This document shows, piece after piece, positions 17,113 through 26,329 of a stretch of DNA of 64,000 nt. How positions within the stretch are numbered: position 1 is the first letter of the stretch; the number at the start of each line of letters is the position of its first letter. Made by a program: the position numbers and the translations under genes. Under the pieces are notes generated by a model. The model was not told where the DNA came from, made no database searches, and was given only the letters and a program-made list of their open reading frames with translations. Origin of the DNA: GWE2-51-13 sp041736705 (GTDB lineage: Bacteria > Bacillota_I > Bacilli_A > Erysipelotrichales > Erysipelotrichaceae); assembly GCA_041736705.1 (NCBI GenBank), contig JBGSTC010000017.1, positions 97,083 to 161,082 on the forward strand. Reading direction: 5' to 3'.

Positions 17113-18564
17113 ATGCGATATACCAGTACACGGGATGAGAGAATCGATGTCTCTTCCGCACAAGCGATTTTGGAAGGATTGGCACCCGACGGGGGTTTGT
17201 TTTTTCCGTCGACTTTCCCTCGGTTTGACGCAAAGACATTTACGATCCTGAACTATCAAGACTTGGCGAGGGAGATCCTCGCCCCTTGGTTTAGCGACTT
17301 TACTCTGGAAGAACTCGATGAATGCATTAAAGAAGCCTATGAGCATCGCTTTGAGATTGAGGATGTCGTGAAGACGAAGAAGGTCGGCGACCGTTACATC
17401 GTCGAACTCTTCCACGGTCCGACCGTGGCGTTCAAGGATGTGGCGTTGTCCTTGTTTCCGCGTATGTTGGTGAAGGCAAGAGAGAAGATGAAGTTGGAGA
17501 AAGACCTGGTGATCCTGGCGGCCACCAGCGGGGATACCGGATCGGCCGCATTGACCGGACTCAAGGACCTACCTCACATCGGAATCATCACGTTCTTCCC
17601 GGAAATCGGGATCAGTGAGATCCAACGTCTCCAAATGACGACGCAGAACGGAAAGAATCAGAAAGTCGCTTCGATCGAAGGCAACTTCGACGATGCGCAG
17701 AACGCTGTGAAACGCTTTTTAAGCGCACGTGAGGACGATCCCAAGATCCTTTACTCCAGTGCCAATTCCATCAATATCGGGCGCTTGCTCCCTCAGATCG
17801 TCTACTATGTCCATGCCTATAACACTTTGGTCGCACGCGGGGAAATCGCGATGGGTGAACTCGTCGACGTCAGCGTACCGACCGGGAATTTCGGAAACAT
17901 CCTGGCCGGATACCTCGCGAAAACCTGCGGCTTGCCTGTGCGTCATCTCCTCTGCGCTTCGAATTCGAACCATGTCTTGACGGATTTCTTCCATACCGGC
18001 ATCTACGATCGTAACCGGGGTTTTGAGACCACACTCTCACCCTCGATGGATATTTTGATTTCTTCGAACTTAGAGAGACTGTTGTGGACGATGAGCGATG
18101 GCGATTCTACATTGATCAATCAGCTGATGGATGACCTCAAAACCGATGGAAGATTCGTCGTTCCCGAAAGTCTGCGGTTAAAACTGCAAGAAACCTTCAT
18201 CGCAGGTTATGCGGATGACCAGGCAACCCTCGATACGATCCGCTCGGTCTATCTTTCCCACGAATATCTGCTTGACCCTCATACCGCCGTCGCATGGAAG
18301 GTCGCCGAAGAGAATCCTTCTTTGGTGAAGTGCCTTGTCATGGCGACCGCCTCCCCCTTCAAGTTCCCCCAAAGCATCGCCAAAGCCATGCATTGGCCGA
18401 TCGAAGAGGATCTCGACAGTATCCAAACGATGTCGACTACCACAGGCATCCCCATCCCGGCATCCCTGGCCGCCTTGCATTCCCTTCCGGTCCTGCATCG
18501 CGACCGCATCGATCCGAACCAACTCGACGCCTATGTCAAGAGCGTCATCAAGGAGATCCTATGA
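17113..18564 (+). CDS. thrC: threonine synthase
   Basis: PLP enzyme converting phosphohomoserine to threonine. 483 residues, the long form with an N-terminal Thr_synth_N domain (MRYTSTRD at the start). The PLP lysine is K108 in TVAFKDVALS. SGDTGSAAL and PTGNFGNILAGY line the phosphate and cofactor pocket. The ATG is preceded by GGAGGG. The stop overlaps the thrB start as ATGA, so the two are translationally coupled. Confidence 0.94.
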   Translation: MRYTSTRDERIDVSSAQAILEGLAPDGGLFFPSTFPRFDAKTFTILNYQDLAREILAPWFSDFTLEELDECIKEAYEHRFEIEDVVKTKKVGDRYIVELFHGPTVAFKDVALSLFPRMLVKAREKMKLEKDLVILAATSGDTGSAALTGLKDLPHIGIITFFPEIGISEIQRLQMTTQNGKNQKVASIEGNFDDAQNAVKRFLSAREDDPKILYSSANSINIGRLLPQIVYYVHAYNTLVARGEIAMGELVDVSVPTGNFGNILAGYLAKTCGLPVRHLLCASNSNHVLTDFFHTGIYDRNRGFETTLSPSMDILISSNLERLLWTMSDGDSTLINQLMDDLKTDGRFVVPESLRLKLQETFIAGYADDQATLDTIRSVYLSHEYLLDPHTAVAWKVAEENPSLVKCLVMATASPFKFPQSIAKAMHWPIEEDLDSIQTMSTTTGIPIPASLAALHSLPVLHRDRIDPNQLDAYVKSVIKEIL

Positions 18565-19442
18565 TCAAGGTACGTGTCCCCGCCACCAGTGCGAACCTGG
18601 GCTCCGGTTTCGATTGTTTCGGCTTAGCCCTCGCATTGTATGCGGAAGTCGGATTCGAACCGCTTCCTTCGGGCGTTGTGATCGAAGGCTGTCCGAAGAA
18701 ATACCAGAACGAAACCAATCTCGTCTATCAGGCCTATTGCGAAACGATGAAGGCGATGAGTCTGCCGATCGATGGCGTCAAGATCACGATCGATTCGAAA
18801 ATCCCCATTGCAAGGGGGTTGGGAAGCAGCGCCGCCTTGTTGGTGTGCGGTGTGTTGGGAGCCAACGCGATGCATGGAAACCCACTCTCGAAACAAGCCT
18901 GTTTCGAGTTATGTACCTTGATTGAAGGTCATCCGGACAATGTGGCACCCGCTCTTTTTGGGGGATGCGTGGCTTCGGTCATGGACGATGATAAGCCGAT
19001 CTCGGTTTCCTTCGACGTCCATCCGGACTGGAATATTCTTGCCTTGATTCCGGATTTCCATCTTTCCACCAAACAAGCCCGATCCGTCCTTCCGGAAACC
19101 GTCTCCTTTAACGACGCGGTGTTCAACTTATCCCGTAGCGCCTTGTTGGGGAAAGCGATCTCCTTGGGTGATCCGGCTTTACTGAAGGTCGCGACCCAGG
19201 ACCGGCTCCACCAACCGTATCGCTCCTCTTTGATTAATGATTTCGAAGGGATCGTCGACAAGATAAAAACCGTCGACTCGGCCGTCGTCTTCTTAAGCGG
19301 GGCCGGACCGACGATCCTGGTCATGTCGGATCGAAAGGATCTGGACGAGACGATCCGACCTTATTTGATAAATCTGCGAAACCAATGGGAAATCATCCCC
19401 CTGCAAATCGACACGGTCGGCGCGACAATCGAAACGAAGTAA
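18561..19442 (+). CDS. thrB: homoserine kinase
   Basis: Phosphorylates homoserine, feeding threonine synthase. A GHMP kinase of 293 residues. The N-terminal PATSANLGSGFD motif, the ATP-loop PIARGLGSSAA at about 82-92 and the C-terminal FLSGAGPT motif are all present. The true start is the ATG at 18561-18563, overlapping the thrC stop. A longer open frame back to 18294 only shadows the end of thrC. Confidence 0.94.
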   Translation: MIKVRVPATSANLGSGFDCFGLALALYAEVGFEPLPSGVVIEGCPKKYQNETNLVYQAYCETMKAMSLPIDGVKITIDSKIPIARGLGSSAALLVCGVLGANAMHGNPLSKQACFELCTLIEGHPDNVAPALFGGCVASVMDDDKPISVSFDVHPDWNILALIPDFHLSTKQARSVLPETVSFNDAVFNLSRSALLGKAISLGDPALLKVATQDRLHQPYRSSLINDFEGIVDKIKTVDSAVVFLSGAGPTILVMSDRKDLDETIRPYLINLRNQWEIIPLQIDTVGATIETK

Positions 19443-19443
19443 A

Positions 19444-19463
19444 AACGAGGGGCAACCCTCGTT
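19444..19463. terminator. terminator between thrB and the ABC permease
   Basis: An ACGAGGG/CCCTCGT stem with a GCAA loop between two convergent stop codons, followed by TTCAGTTTTT on the plus strand. Its minus-strand flank is also T-rich (TTTTTACTT), so it may act in both directions. Confidence 0.75.
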
Positions 19464-20341
19464 CAGTTTTTCATGACGTTGAAACGTAGAATACTTAGAA
19501 TCAGAAAGACAAGGATGCTTCCGGCGAGATATGTCGTCATGATCGGATCGGTGAGCACGGTGTTCCGTACGGTCAAGTCGATGCCTTGGATCAACCGATA
19601 ATCACTGAGGACGCTGGCCGGAGCTCCCTCGAACAAGCGGTTGATCAACCCATCCATGTATAAATGACGCAAGAGACTGGCGCCTTGGGAAACCGGGATC
19701 AGATTGCAGACATCCTGGACGATCCGAGGCATGATGCCCATCGGCATGTACGCGCCGGTCACAAACCCGATCAAGGTCCCCAGGATCGTACTGACCAAGG
19801 AGAAAACCGTGTCGTTGTGGATGAAGGAGACCGCGAAGAGAAAGAGGAGACCGGAGGATAAGACAAGCATGACGACGACCCCCAAGGCTTTGAGGGTGGT
19901 TTGAAGGTCCATGAACTCCCCGCCTTTGGCGACGATGATGAACTGGCTCGCGATGAATAGGGTGATCGAGATGGTCATACTGATGATCAAGGTGGAGAAG
20001 AGATAGCCGAGGATCAGCTGCCACCGTTTGATCGGGGCGACCATGAAATCGTTGAAGACATTGCGTTCACGGTCTTGGACCATGCGGGAAAGGGATCCCA
20101 GCGAAAGGGTGACGGTGGTGACCGCGACCAAGCCGCTCATCATCCAAGCATACACCAAGGCTTCGATCTCCGGGAAGTCCTGTCCGACGATGCTTTGGAT
20201 GTTTCGTACCTGCACATCGCCAAGAAAGAGGACATACAGACCGAGGATGATGAAGACGGAGAGGAAGGAAAAGAAAACTTCGCTCTTGTTGCGCAGGAAG
20301 ATCTTCATATTGCGAAGGGTCAGTTGTGTGATGGTTCTCAT
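19463..20341 (-). CDS. ABC-2 type exporter permease
   Basis: 292 residues with about six membrane helices. A cytoplasmic N-terminus (RTITQLTLRNMKIFLRNK) comes before the first helix, and the central VQDRERNVFNDFMVAPI segment is typical of ABC-2 (DrrB/YadH-like) permeases. The start at 20341 is set by an ATGA overlap with the ATPase stop. The open frame extends to 20431 inside the ATPase gene without support. With the adjacent ATPase it forms a probable homodimer-based exporter for a drug, polyketide or lipid-linked compound. The substrate is unknown. Confidence 0.85.
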   Translation of the reverse strand: MRTITQLTLRNMKIFLRNKSEVFFSFLSVFIILGLYVLFLGDVQVRNIQSIVGQDFPEIEALVYAWMMSGLVAVTTVTLSLGSLSRMVQDRERNVFNDFMVAPIKRWQLILGYLFSTLIISMTISITLFIASQFIIVAKGGEFMDLQTTLKALGVVVMLVLSSGLLFLFAVSFIHNDTVFSLVSTILGTLIGFVTGAYMPMGIMPRIVQDVCNLIPVSQGASLLRHLYMDGLINRLFEGAPASVLSDYRLIQGIDLTVRNTVLTDPIMTTYLAGSILVFLILSILRFNVMKN

Positions 20342-21264
20342 TCTTCGCTCTCCCCGCGGATCGCTCGTCCGGTAAACTGCATGAACACCGCATCCATGTT
20401 TCCATCCATGACTTCGAAAGTCTCGATCCATTCCTGCGCTTCATTGAGGATGGGCAAGGCTTCTTTGCTTTCCTTGAGCACGGTCTCGATGATGTTTCCG
20501 TAGATCGACGGCGTCATCCCCCGTTTCACTAGAACGGCGTTCACTTTTTCAATGTCTCTTACGACCAATTTCAAATTCGTCGGGGCATATTCGCTCTTCA
20601 GGTTGGTGGGGGTATCCACCACCAACAGCTTCCCATAATCCAAGATCGCCACCCGGTCGCATCGTGCGGCTTCTTCCATATAGTGGGTGGTCATGAAGAC
20701 CGTGGTGTTGTGCTTGCGTCTCAATTCTTCCACCGCATCCCAGATTTTCGTGCGGGTCTGCGGATCCAATCCGGTCGTCGGCTCGTCAAGGAAAAGCAGT
20801 TTCGGTTTATTGATGAGGGCGCGTGCGATATCCGCCCGTCGGCGCTGACCGCCCGAGAGTTTCCCGTAAGGCCGTTTAAGAAAATCCCCCAAGCCGCAAA
20901 GACCGGTGAGTTCTTTGATGCGATCCGCCGTTTCTTGCTTCGTGAGTTTATAGAACGATGCCCGACTGGTCAGATTCTCTTCCACCGTCAACAATTGGTC
21001 GAGGAAAGAATGCTGGAAAACGACGCCGATCCTGGATCGGATCGCTTCGTCGTCCTTGCCCAGTCGTAGATGATCGATCGTGATTTCACCGGACGTTTTC
21101 GGTAAGATGGTACACAGGATGTTGATGGTCGTCGACTTACCGGCGCCGTTGGGTCCCAAGAACGCAAACAACTCCCCTTCATTGACCGAAAGGTTCAGTT
21201 GGTCGACCGCGGTCAACTCCCCGTATTTCTTCACCAAGCCCTCGATTCGTAGTAACTCGCCCAT
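20338..21264 (-). CDS. ABC exporter ATP-binding protein, DrrA-like
   Basis: 308 residues. Walker A GPNGAGKST is at about 37-45, the signature LSGGQRRRADIARAL near 136, then Walker B LLFLDEPTTGLDPQTR and the switch MTTHYMEEA. The C-terminal about 90-residue extension is seen in the DrrA/daunorubicin-resistance branch. The ATG at 21264 has an AAGGAGT site seven bases upstream. It precedes and overlaps the permease gene. Confidence 0.87.
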   Translation of the reverse strand: MGELLRIEGLVKKYGELTAVDQLNLSVNEGELFAFLGPNGAGKSTTINILCTILPKTSGEITIDHLRLGKDDEAIRSRIGVVFQHSFLDQLLTVEENLTSRASFYKLTKQETADRIKELTGLCGLGDFLKRPYGKLSGGQRRRADIARALINKPKLLFLDEPTTGLDPQTRTKIWDAVEELRRKHNTTVFMTTHYMEEAARCDRVAILDYGKLLVVDTPTNLKSEYAPTNLKLVVRDIEKVNAVLVKRGMTPSIYGNIIETVLKESKEALPILNEAQEWIETFEVMDGNMDAVFMQFTGRAIRGESEE

Positions 21265-21292
21265 GATCGTACTCCTTGATCTCATTTTCTCT

Positions 21293-21322
21293 ATTGTACA
21301 TTCATTCCCGAGTGCGTCGCAA
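21293..21322 (-). promoter_or_regulatory. promoter of the DrrAB-like exporter
   Basis: On the minus strand: TTGCGA (21317-21322), 18-bp spacer and TACAAT (21293-21298), about 29 bp before the ATPase start. Confidence 0.55.
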
Positions 21323-21369
21323 TGGAAGGAAATGTAAAACGTGTTAAGATTGGATTAAGAGGTGAGTTT

Positions 21370-21717
21370 ATGATCGTGATCGATGCCTTTTTCATGTCCA
21401 TCGCATCGTTTCTGTTGATTTTCGCACTCACGGACGCCGTCATCCTGTTTTTTCGGAATTCATTTTCACCCGTCGAAACCATCGGAGCGACCTTGGTCCG
21501 TAAACCCGTTCGGATTTTGCCGGTAAACAACGACATCGAGCCGGGGCTTTACCGTGTCCCGAATAAACGGATCTACTACTTCACGTTCAAGACGATCCAG
21601 GGGACATTCTTTACGATGATGGTGAAGGAAAAGGAATACCAAAAATATCCTGAAGCGTCGATCGGATTTCTGACACACCAAGGAACGCGATACAAAGGAT
21701 TCGAAGCAACGAAATAG
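21370..21717 (+). CDS. small membrane-anchored protein, DUF2500-like
   Basis: 115 residues from the ATG at 21370, which is chosen for its AGAGGTGAG ribosome-binding site. One N-terminal membrane helix (about residues 4-28) is followed by a short beta-rich domain. The pattern (YYFTFKT near the middle, a KEKEY run and a closing FLTHQGTRYKGFE) resembles DUF2500, a family of bacterial single-pass proteins with an external beta domain and no known role. The gene stands alone between divergent ABC genes and a convergent flavoprotein gene. Confidence 0.6.
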   Translation: MIVIDAFFMSIASFLLIFALTDAVILFFRNSFSPVETIGATLVRKPVRILPVNNDIEPGLYRVPNKRIYYFTFKTIQGTFFTMMVKEKEYQKYPEASIGFLTHQGTRYKGFEATK

Positions 21718-21723
21718 CGGAAG

Positions 21724-22806
21724 CTATTTTTCTTTTGGGAGAGGGATGGAAGTGAATCCGGATTTCATGACCAGATAGCGGATCCAGGAAACATACATTC
21801 CGGGGGATTTCAGCCATTTCCCCAGGATCGAGAGACGGATGATCCAGGCAGATCGATCATACGATGAGGTTGCCAATGCAGTGATCCCGTGTTTCTCGAT
21901 CGAATCAGAAAGGAGTCTGGCTGTATTCAGGGCATAGCTATAGCCTTCGGCCGAAGTGGGGCTGATCGATCCGGAGGCTTCGCCGATGAGTGCGATCTTC
22001 CCTTTTCCGAAGAAGAGATGGGAAAAACGTAAAGGACGGGCGATGAACGCACCTTCGCGATGTATCGGTTCACCGAGGCGGATTCCGCAGTGTTTCTCGA
22101 CCTTTTCCTTTAAACCATGGAACTTTTCGTTGGTTTCGTTATTTGTTTCAAGTGCCGCACCGAGGATGATGCGGTCTTTTTTCTGGATCAGCCAGGCATA
22201 ATAGTCGGTAATCGACGGATCGAAGATCCCGTAGTATGCCGGATGATTTTGAGTGGTGGGATAGACTTCCTGGATGGCGATGTAGGGTTTGGGTGAAGGG
22301 ATGTGCGGGAAGAAAGTCGAGCGAAGGATGGATCGTGCGCCGTCGGCTCCGATCAGGTAGGAAGACTCGATCCATTCAGTCATTTCGTTGGATTTGAGTT
22401 GGATCCGGAAATGCGAGGAGGTTTCTTGGATCGCGAGGACCTGGGTGTTGAAGCGCCGTTCTACCTGTTCAGGAATCCGATCGATCAGCCATGCCTCAAA
22501 CAGTGGACGATCGATGTTGATGTAGTCGCGACGATAGCCGCGCAACAGGCTGTATTTGAAGTCATAGGTTTTAACGTAGTGGAACTGGGGGTCGACCTTG
22601 ATCGATTCCGGTAGGATCATCCCTTCTTTGCGAAGGGCTTCCTGGGCATGCGATGAAATCAATCCCCCGCAGGACTTGATAATCTTCGATGAAGGATCCA
22701 TCGGCCGACGATCAAGAACTAGGATCTTGAGACCGTTGTTTTTGGACAATCGTTGCGCACAATGCGCACCGGAGGGTCCGCATCCGATGATGACGATATC
22801 GTACAT
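21724..22806 (-). CDS. FAD-dependent oxidoreductase, geranylgeranyl reductase family
   Basis: 360 residues. The N-terminal FAD-binding dinucleotide motif IIGCGPSGAHC (residues 6-16) leads the chain. YLIGADGARS marks the second FAD contact (the GD motif), and GKIALIGEASGSISPTSAEGYSYAL forms the third flavin-contacting segment, written here in two parts: IGEASG and SAEGYSYAL. This arrangement matches the geranylgeranyl reductase / CbrA-like group, which reduces prenyl chains or acts on unknown lipids. It is possibly linked to prenyl lipid metabolism, but nothing next to it confirms this. The ATG has an AAGGAGG site. Confidence 0.8.
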   Translation of the reverse strand: MYDIVIIGCGPSGAHCAQRLSKNNGLKILVLDRRPMDPSSKIIKSCGGLISSHAQEALRKEGMILPESIKVDPQFHYVKTYDFKYSLLRGYRRDYINIDRPLFEAWLIDRIPEQVERRFNTQVLAIQETSSHFRIQLKSNEMTEWIESSYLIGADGARSILRSTFFPHIPSPKPYIAIQEVYPTTQNHPAYYGIFDPSITDYYAWLIQKKDRIILGAALETNNETNEKFHGLKEKVEKHCGIRLGEPIHREGAFIARPLRFSHLFFGKGKIALIGEASGSISPTSAEGYSYALNTARLLSDSIEKHGITALATSSYDRSAWIIRLSILGKWLKSPGMYVSWIRYLVMKSGFTSIPLPKEK

Positions 22807-22892
22807 GGTATCCTCCTTGGTTTCGTTTCTTTCATTTTATCGTATCTTCACGATCCATGATAGTAGAATCAAGTCATCCGTTCCATTAAAAA

Positions 22893-22912
22893 GAGTAACC
22901 TTGCGGTTACTC
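22893..22912 (-). terminator. terminator after lysS
   Basis: GAGTAACC/GGTTACTC stem with a four-base loop overlapping the lysS stop codon, followed on the minus strand by TTTTTAAT. Confidence 0.8.
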
Positions 22913-24400
22913 GGTACGATGGCGCATATGCGGGAAGAGGATGACTTCACGGATGGTTTCGGAGTTGGTCAGAAGCATGACCAAGCGGTCGATCCCGATG
23001 CCCAGACCGCCGGTCGGAGGCATCCCGTATTCAAGGGCTTCGACGAAGTCGATGTCCATTTCGTTGGCTTCCGCATTCCCCAATTCTTTCTCTTTCATCT
23101 GTTCTTCGAAACGTTGACGTTGGTCGATCGGGTCGTTGAGTTCGGAGAACGCATTGGCGTATTCGCGACTGTCGATGAACAGTTCGAAACGGTCGGTGAA
23201 ACGCGGGTCTTTTCCATTCTTCTTCGCCAAGGGTGAAATTTCGATCGGATGGCCATAAACGAAGGTCGGCTGTTCCAAGGTCTTTTCCGCGAACTCTTCG
23301 AAGAACAGGTTCAGGATATGACCGAAGGATTGCTGGTGCTTGGCGACGGCGATGTGATGCTCGTTCGCGACCGCAAGAGCGGCTTCGAGCGTGTTGATTT
23401 GGTAGAAGTCGACACCGCAGGCTTCGCGTACCGCGTCGACCATGTGGATACGGCGATAGGGACCTTTGAGGTCGATGGTTTTTTCTCCCCAAGGAACCGT
23501 GGTGAAGCCCAGGGTTTCCATGGCGACGGATTCGATGCAGTTTTCGACGGTCTCCATCATGCCTTCCATATCCGAATAGGCGATGTAGGCTTCGACCGTG
23601 GTGAATTCTGGGTTGTGGCGCGTGCTCATGCCTTCGTTGCGGAAGAGACGACCGATTTCATAGACCCCTTCCAATCCGCCGACGATCAAACGCTTCAGGG
23701 GCAGTTCGGTCGCGATGCGGAGGTAGAAATCCATGTCCAGGGTGTTATGATGCGTCACGAAAGGTCGTGCCGCCGCTCCGCCGAGGATCGGTTGCAATAC
23801 GGGGGTTTCGACTTCGATCAGTCCGATGCCGTCGAAATAGTGTTGGAGAGCACGGATAATGCGCGGACGCAGCATCGCGATTTTACGTGAGTTCTCGTTG
23901 ACGATGAGGTCGACATACCGGCGACGGTAGCGCTCTTCCACATCCGCCAAGCCGTGGAATTTATCCGGTAGCGGACGCAGGGCTTTGGTCAGGTGGGTGT
24001 ACTTGTCGGCCTTGATGGACAATTCACCATGGTTGGTGCGGAAGATGGTTCCGTGGATCCCGACGATGTCGCCCAGATCGGCGTTGAGGAAAAGAGCGAA
24101 TTCTTCTTCGCTTAAGGCGTCTTTCCGTAAGTAGACCTGGATCTGTCCGTCACGATCCAATAAATGCATGAATCCGGCTTTCCCCATGTCGCGTTTGGTC
24201 ATGATGCGTCCGGCGATGACGGCCGATACGTTCATCTCGATCAATTCTTCTTTGGTTTTTTCTCCATAGGTATCCAGGATTTCTTTGCTTCTGTGGGTCG
24301 GCTTAAAGGCGCTGCCATAGGGGTCGATGCCCATGGCCGCCAAGTCGTCCGCTTTTTTTCTGCGAACAATTTCCTGTTCGCTCAATTCGATTTCGTTCAT
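22907..24400 (-). CDS. lysS: lysyl-tRNA synthetase, class II
   Basis: Charges tRNA-Lys. 497 residues with an N-terminal OB-fold anticodon domain (GRIMTKRDMGKAGFMHL region). The class II catalytic core follows: motif 2 RLFRNEGMSTRHNPEFT and motif 3 GLGIGIDRLVMLL. Its ribosome-binding site (AAGGAAGT) lies inside the end of dusB. It is the last gene of the tilS-hpt-ftsH-hslO-dusB-lysS run that is conserved across Firmicutes. Confidence 0.96.
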   Translation of the reverse strand: MNEIELSEQEIVRRKKADDLAAMGIDPYGSAFKPTHRSKEILDTYGEKTKEELIEMNVSAVIAGRIMTKRDMGKAGFMHLLDRDGQIQVYLRKDALSEEEFALFLNADLGDIVGIHGTIFRTNHGELSIKADKYTHLTKALRPLPDKFHGLADVEERYRRRYVDLIVNENSRKIAMLRPRIIRALQHYFDGIGLIEVETPVLQPILGGAAARPFVTHHNTLDMDFYLRIATELPLKRLIVGGLEGVYEIGRLFRNEGMSTRHNPEFTTVEAYIAYSDMEGMMETVENCIESVAMETLGFTTVPWGEKTIDLKGPYRRIHMVDAVREACGVDFYQINTLEAALAVANEHHIAVAKHQQSFGHILNLFFEEFAEKTLEQPTFVYGHPIEISPLAKKNGKDPRFTDRFELFIDSREYANAFSELNDPIDQRQRFEEQMKEKELGNAEANEMDIDFVEALEYGMPPTGGLGIGIDRLVMLLTNSETIREVILFPHMRHRTE

Positions 24401-24401
24401 C

Positions 24402-25412
24402 TTACACTTCCTTTTCTAAGAACGACCACTCCTCTTGAAGGAGGGCGTTTTCATAATTCTTCACTATTCTATCAAATGTTTGGTAATCCGTCATCTGTGA
24501 AATGAGGTTCTTTACCGCATGGCTATGTTTTAGTCCGCTCACATACCAGGCGAAATGCCCCCGCATCTCTTTCATCGCGACGTTTTCCCCTTTGAGTTCG
24601 ATCAACCTCAAGGCATGTTTACGTGCGGTTTCAAACTTGTGGGTGATCGTGATGAGGTTCTCATGTTCTTTTCCATCCAATCCGGCGACCAATTCTTCGA
24701 TCAGCCACGGATTCCCGAGGATCCCGCGTCCGACCATGATGGCGTCGACGCCGGTCTTCTCAAGCATTTCCTTCGCGCTCTTCAAATCGACGATGTCGCC
24801 GTTCCCGATGACCGGAATCTTGACCGCGGCTTTCACTTTGGCGATTTCTTCCAGATTGACTTTTCCGGAATACATCGCGGCACGGGTACGGCCATGGACG
24901 GCGATCGCGCTCGCCCCGGCGGCTTCCAATAGTTTCGCCATTTCGGGGGCGCTTAGACTTTGGTTATCCCATCCGATGCGGATCTTGCATGTAACCGGCT
25001 TCTTCACCGCTTCGACGATCGCTTTCACGATGGCGGCCGCATGTTCGGGGGTCTTCATCAACGATGCCCCGCCGGATCCCTTGACGATCTTGGGGACGGG
25101 ACAGCCCATGTTGATGTCGATGATGTCGCAGTCGGTCTGCGTGTCGAGATAGATCGCGGCTTTCACCATCGTTTCGATCTCCTCGCCGAACAACTGCAAG
25201 GCGATGGGATATTCGGTCGGTTCGACCCGGCACATCTCCAGTGTTTTTTTGTTTTGGTAGACGATGGCTTTATCACTGATCATTTCGCTGTAGACCAAAC
25301 CCGCCCCGAACTCCTTGGCGATCGTACGGAAAGCAGGGTTGGAAATGCCGGCCAACGGAGCGATCAACACTTGGTTTTCGATCGTCAGATCACGGATTTT
25401 CCAGCTTGCCAT
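24402..25412 (-). CDS. dusB: tRNA-dihydrouridine synthase
   Basis: An FMN enzyme that reduces uridines in the tRNA D-loop. 336 residues. The TIM-barrel opening is VLIAPLAGISNPAFR, and the catalytic cysteine is in DINMGCPVPKI. TCKIRIGWD and a VHGRTRAAMYSG segment bind flavin and tRNA. VMVGRGILGNPWL closes the barrel. The DusB subfamily is assigned from the Firmicutes context between hslO and lysS. Its ATG overlaps the hslO stop (TGATG). Confidence 0.93.
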   Translation of the reverse strand: MASWKIRDLTIENQVLIAPLAGISNPAFRTIAKEFGAGLVYSEMISDKAIVYQNKKTLEMCRVEPTEYPIALQLFGEEIETMVKAAIYLDTQTDCDIIDINMGCPVPKIVKGSGGASLMKTPEHAAAIVKAIVEAVKKPVTCKIRIGWDNQSLSAPEMAKLLEAAGASAIAVHGRTRAAMYSGKVNLEEIAKVKAAVKIPVIGNGDIVDLKSAKEMLEKTGVDAIMVGRGILGNPWLIEELVAGLDGKEHENLITITHKFETARKHALRLIELKGENVAMKEMRGHFAWYVSGLKHSHAVKNLISQMTDYQTFDRIVKNYENALLQEEWSFLEKEV

Positions 25413-26281
25413 CAGCTCTTCACCATCAGGGAATACAACTCCGATTCCGTGAACCGATAGGTCGTATTACAGAAGTGACAGGTGATTTCACAGCCATGGT
25501 CTTCATGGATCATGGCTTCGATTTCATCCCGTTCAAGGGTTTTCAAGGCATCCGCCATACGGTCTTTACTGCAGGTGCATTTGAATTTGAGGGGGATGGT
25601 TTCCAAGACCACCGTCTCATCGAAGAGTCGGGTGGCGATGTCTTCCGGTGACATCCCGTCTGAGATCATTGCGGAAATCGGACGAAGGTTGGCGACCACA
25701 TGCTCGGCCATCAGGATGTCCGCTTCACTTGCGGAGGGCATCATTTGGATCATCAGAGCCCCTGCGGCTTTGACTTCGTTGTGTTCATCGACCAATACGC
25801 CCAAGGAAACGGCGGAAGGGGTTTGTTCGCTGACGGTGAAATAATAGGCGAAATCCTCCGCGATTTCGCCCGTCTGTAGATCGACGGTTCCCGTGAAGTC
25901 GCTTTTAAGGTTACGATCCAGGATGACTTTAAGGGTTCCATCTTTTCCGACCGCCCGTGAAACATCCAGTTTCTTGGTGGTCGGGTGGATGAAGTGGACG
26001 TCGGGGTTCGCGACGAATCCGCGGACTTCGCCTTGCCCGTTGGCATCGACCATGATCGTTCCCAAGGGTCCTCCGCCGTTGATCTGCACGGTGACTTTCT
26101 CGTCCGCACCTTTTAGGTTCGCACCCAAAAGGGCGCCTGCGCTTAAGGTTCGACCCAAGGCGGCAGCCGCCGTCGGTAGGCAGTGATGTCTCTTCGCGGC
26201 TTCTCTCACTAACTCCGTCGTATCGGCGACGAAGAGCCGGATGGCTCCGTTTGAAGCCAACGCTTTGATTAATGTGTCCAT
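25412..26281 (-). CDS. hslO: redox-regulated chaperone Hsp33
   Basis: 289 residues. Hsp33 is a holdase switched on by oxidation of a C-terminal zinc centre. The four zinc cysteines are visible as KCTCSKDR and TCHFC near the end. The N-terminal domain carries LGRTLSAGALLGANLKG and a VTVQINGGGPLGTI segment. The ATG at 26281 (MDTLIKALASNG) is preferred: it is five bases after AGGAG. Two upstream methionines at 26284 and 26308 are less well placed. Confidence 0.94.
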   Translation of the reverse strand: MDTLIKALASNGAIRLFVADTTELVREAAKRHHCLPTAAAALGRTLSAGALLGANLKGADEKVTVQINGGGPLGTIMVDANGQGEVRGFVANPDVHFIHPTTKKLDVSRAVGKDGTLKVILDRNLKSDFTGTVDLQTGEIAEDFAYYFTVSEQTPSAVSLGVLVDEHNEVKAAGALMIQMMPSASEADILMAEHVVANLRPISAMISDGMSPEDIATRLFDETVVLETIPLKFKCTCSKDRMADALKTLERDEIEAMIHEDHGCEITCHFCNTTYRFTESELYSLMVKS

Positions 26282-26303
26282 CATGACTCCTTTGATAGGG
26301 CAA

Positions 26304-26325
26304 AACACCCCTTGGAAGGGGTGTT
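26304..26325 (-). terminator. terminator after ftsH
   Basis: A 10-bp stem AACACCCCTT/AAGGGGTGTT just after the ftsH stop, followed on the minus strand by TTTTG. It may make the hslO-dusB-lysS part separately controlled or partly read through. No strong promoter was found between it and hslO. Confidence 0.7.
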
Positions 26326-26329
26326 GCGA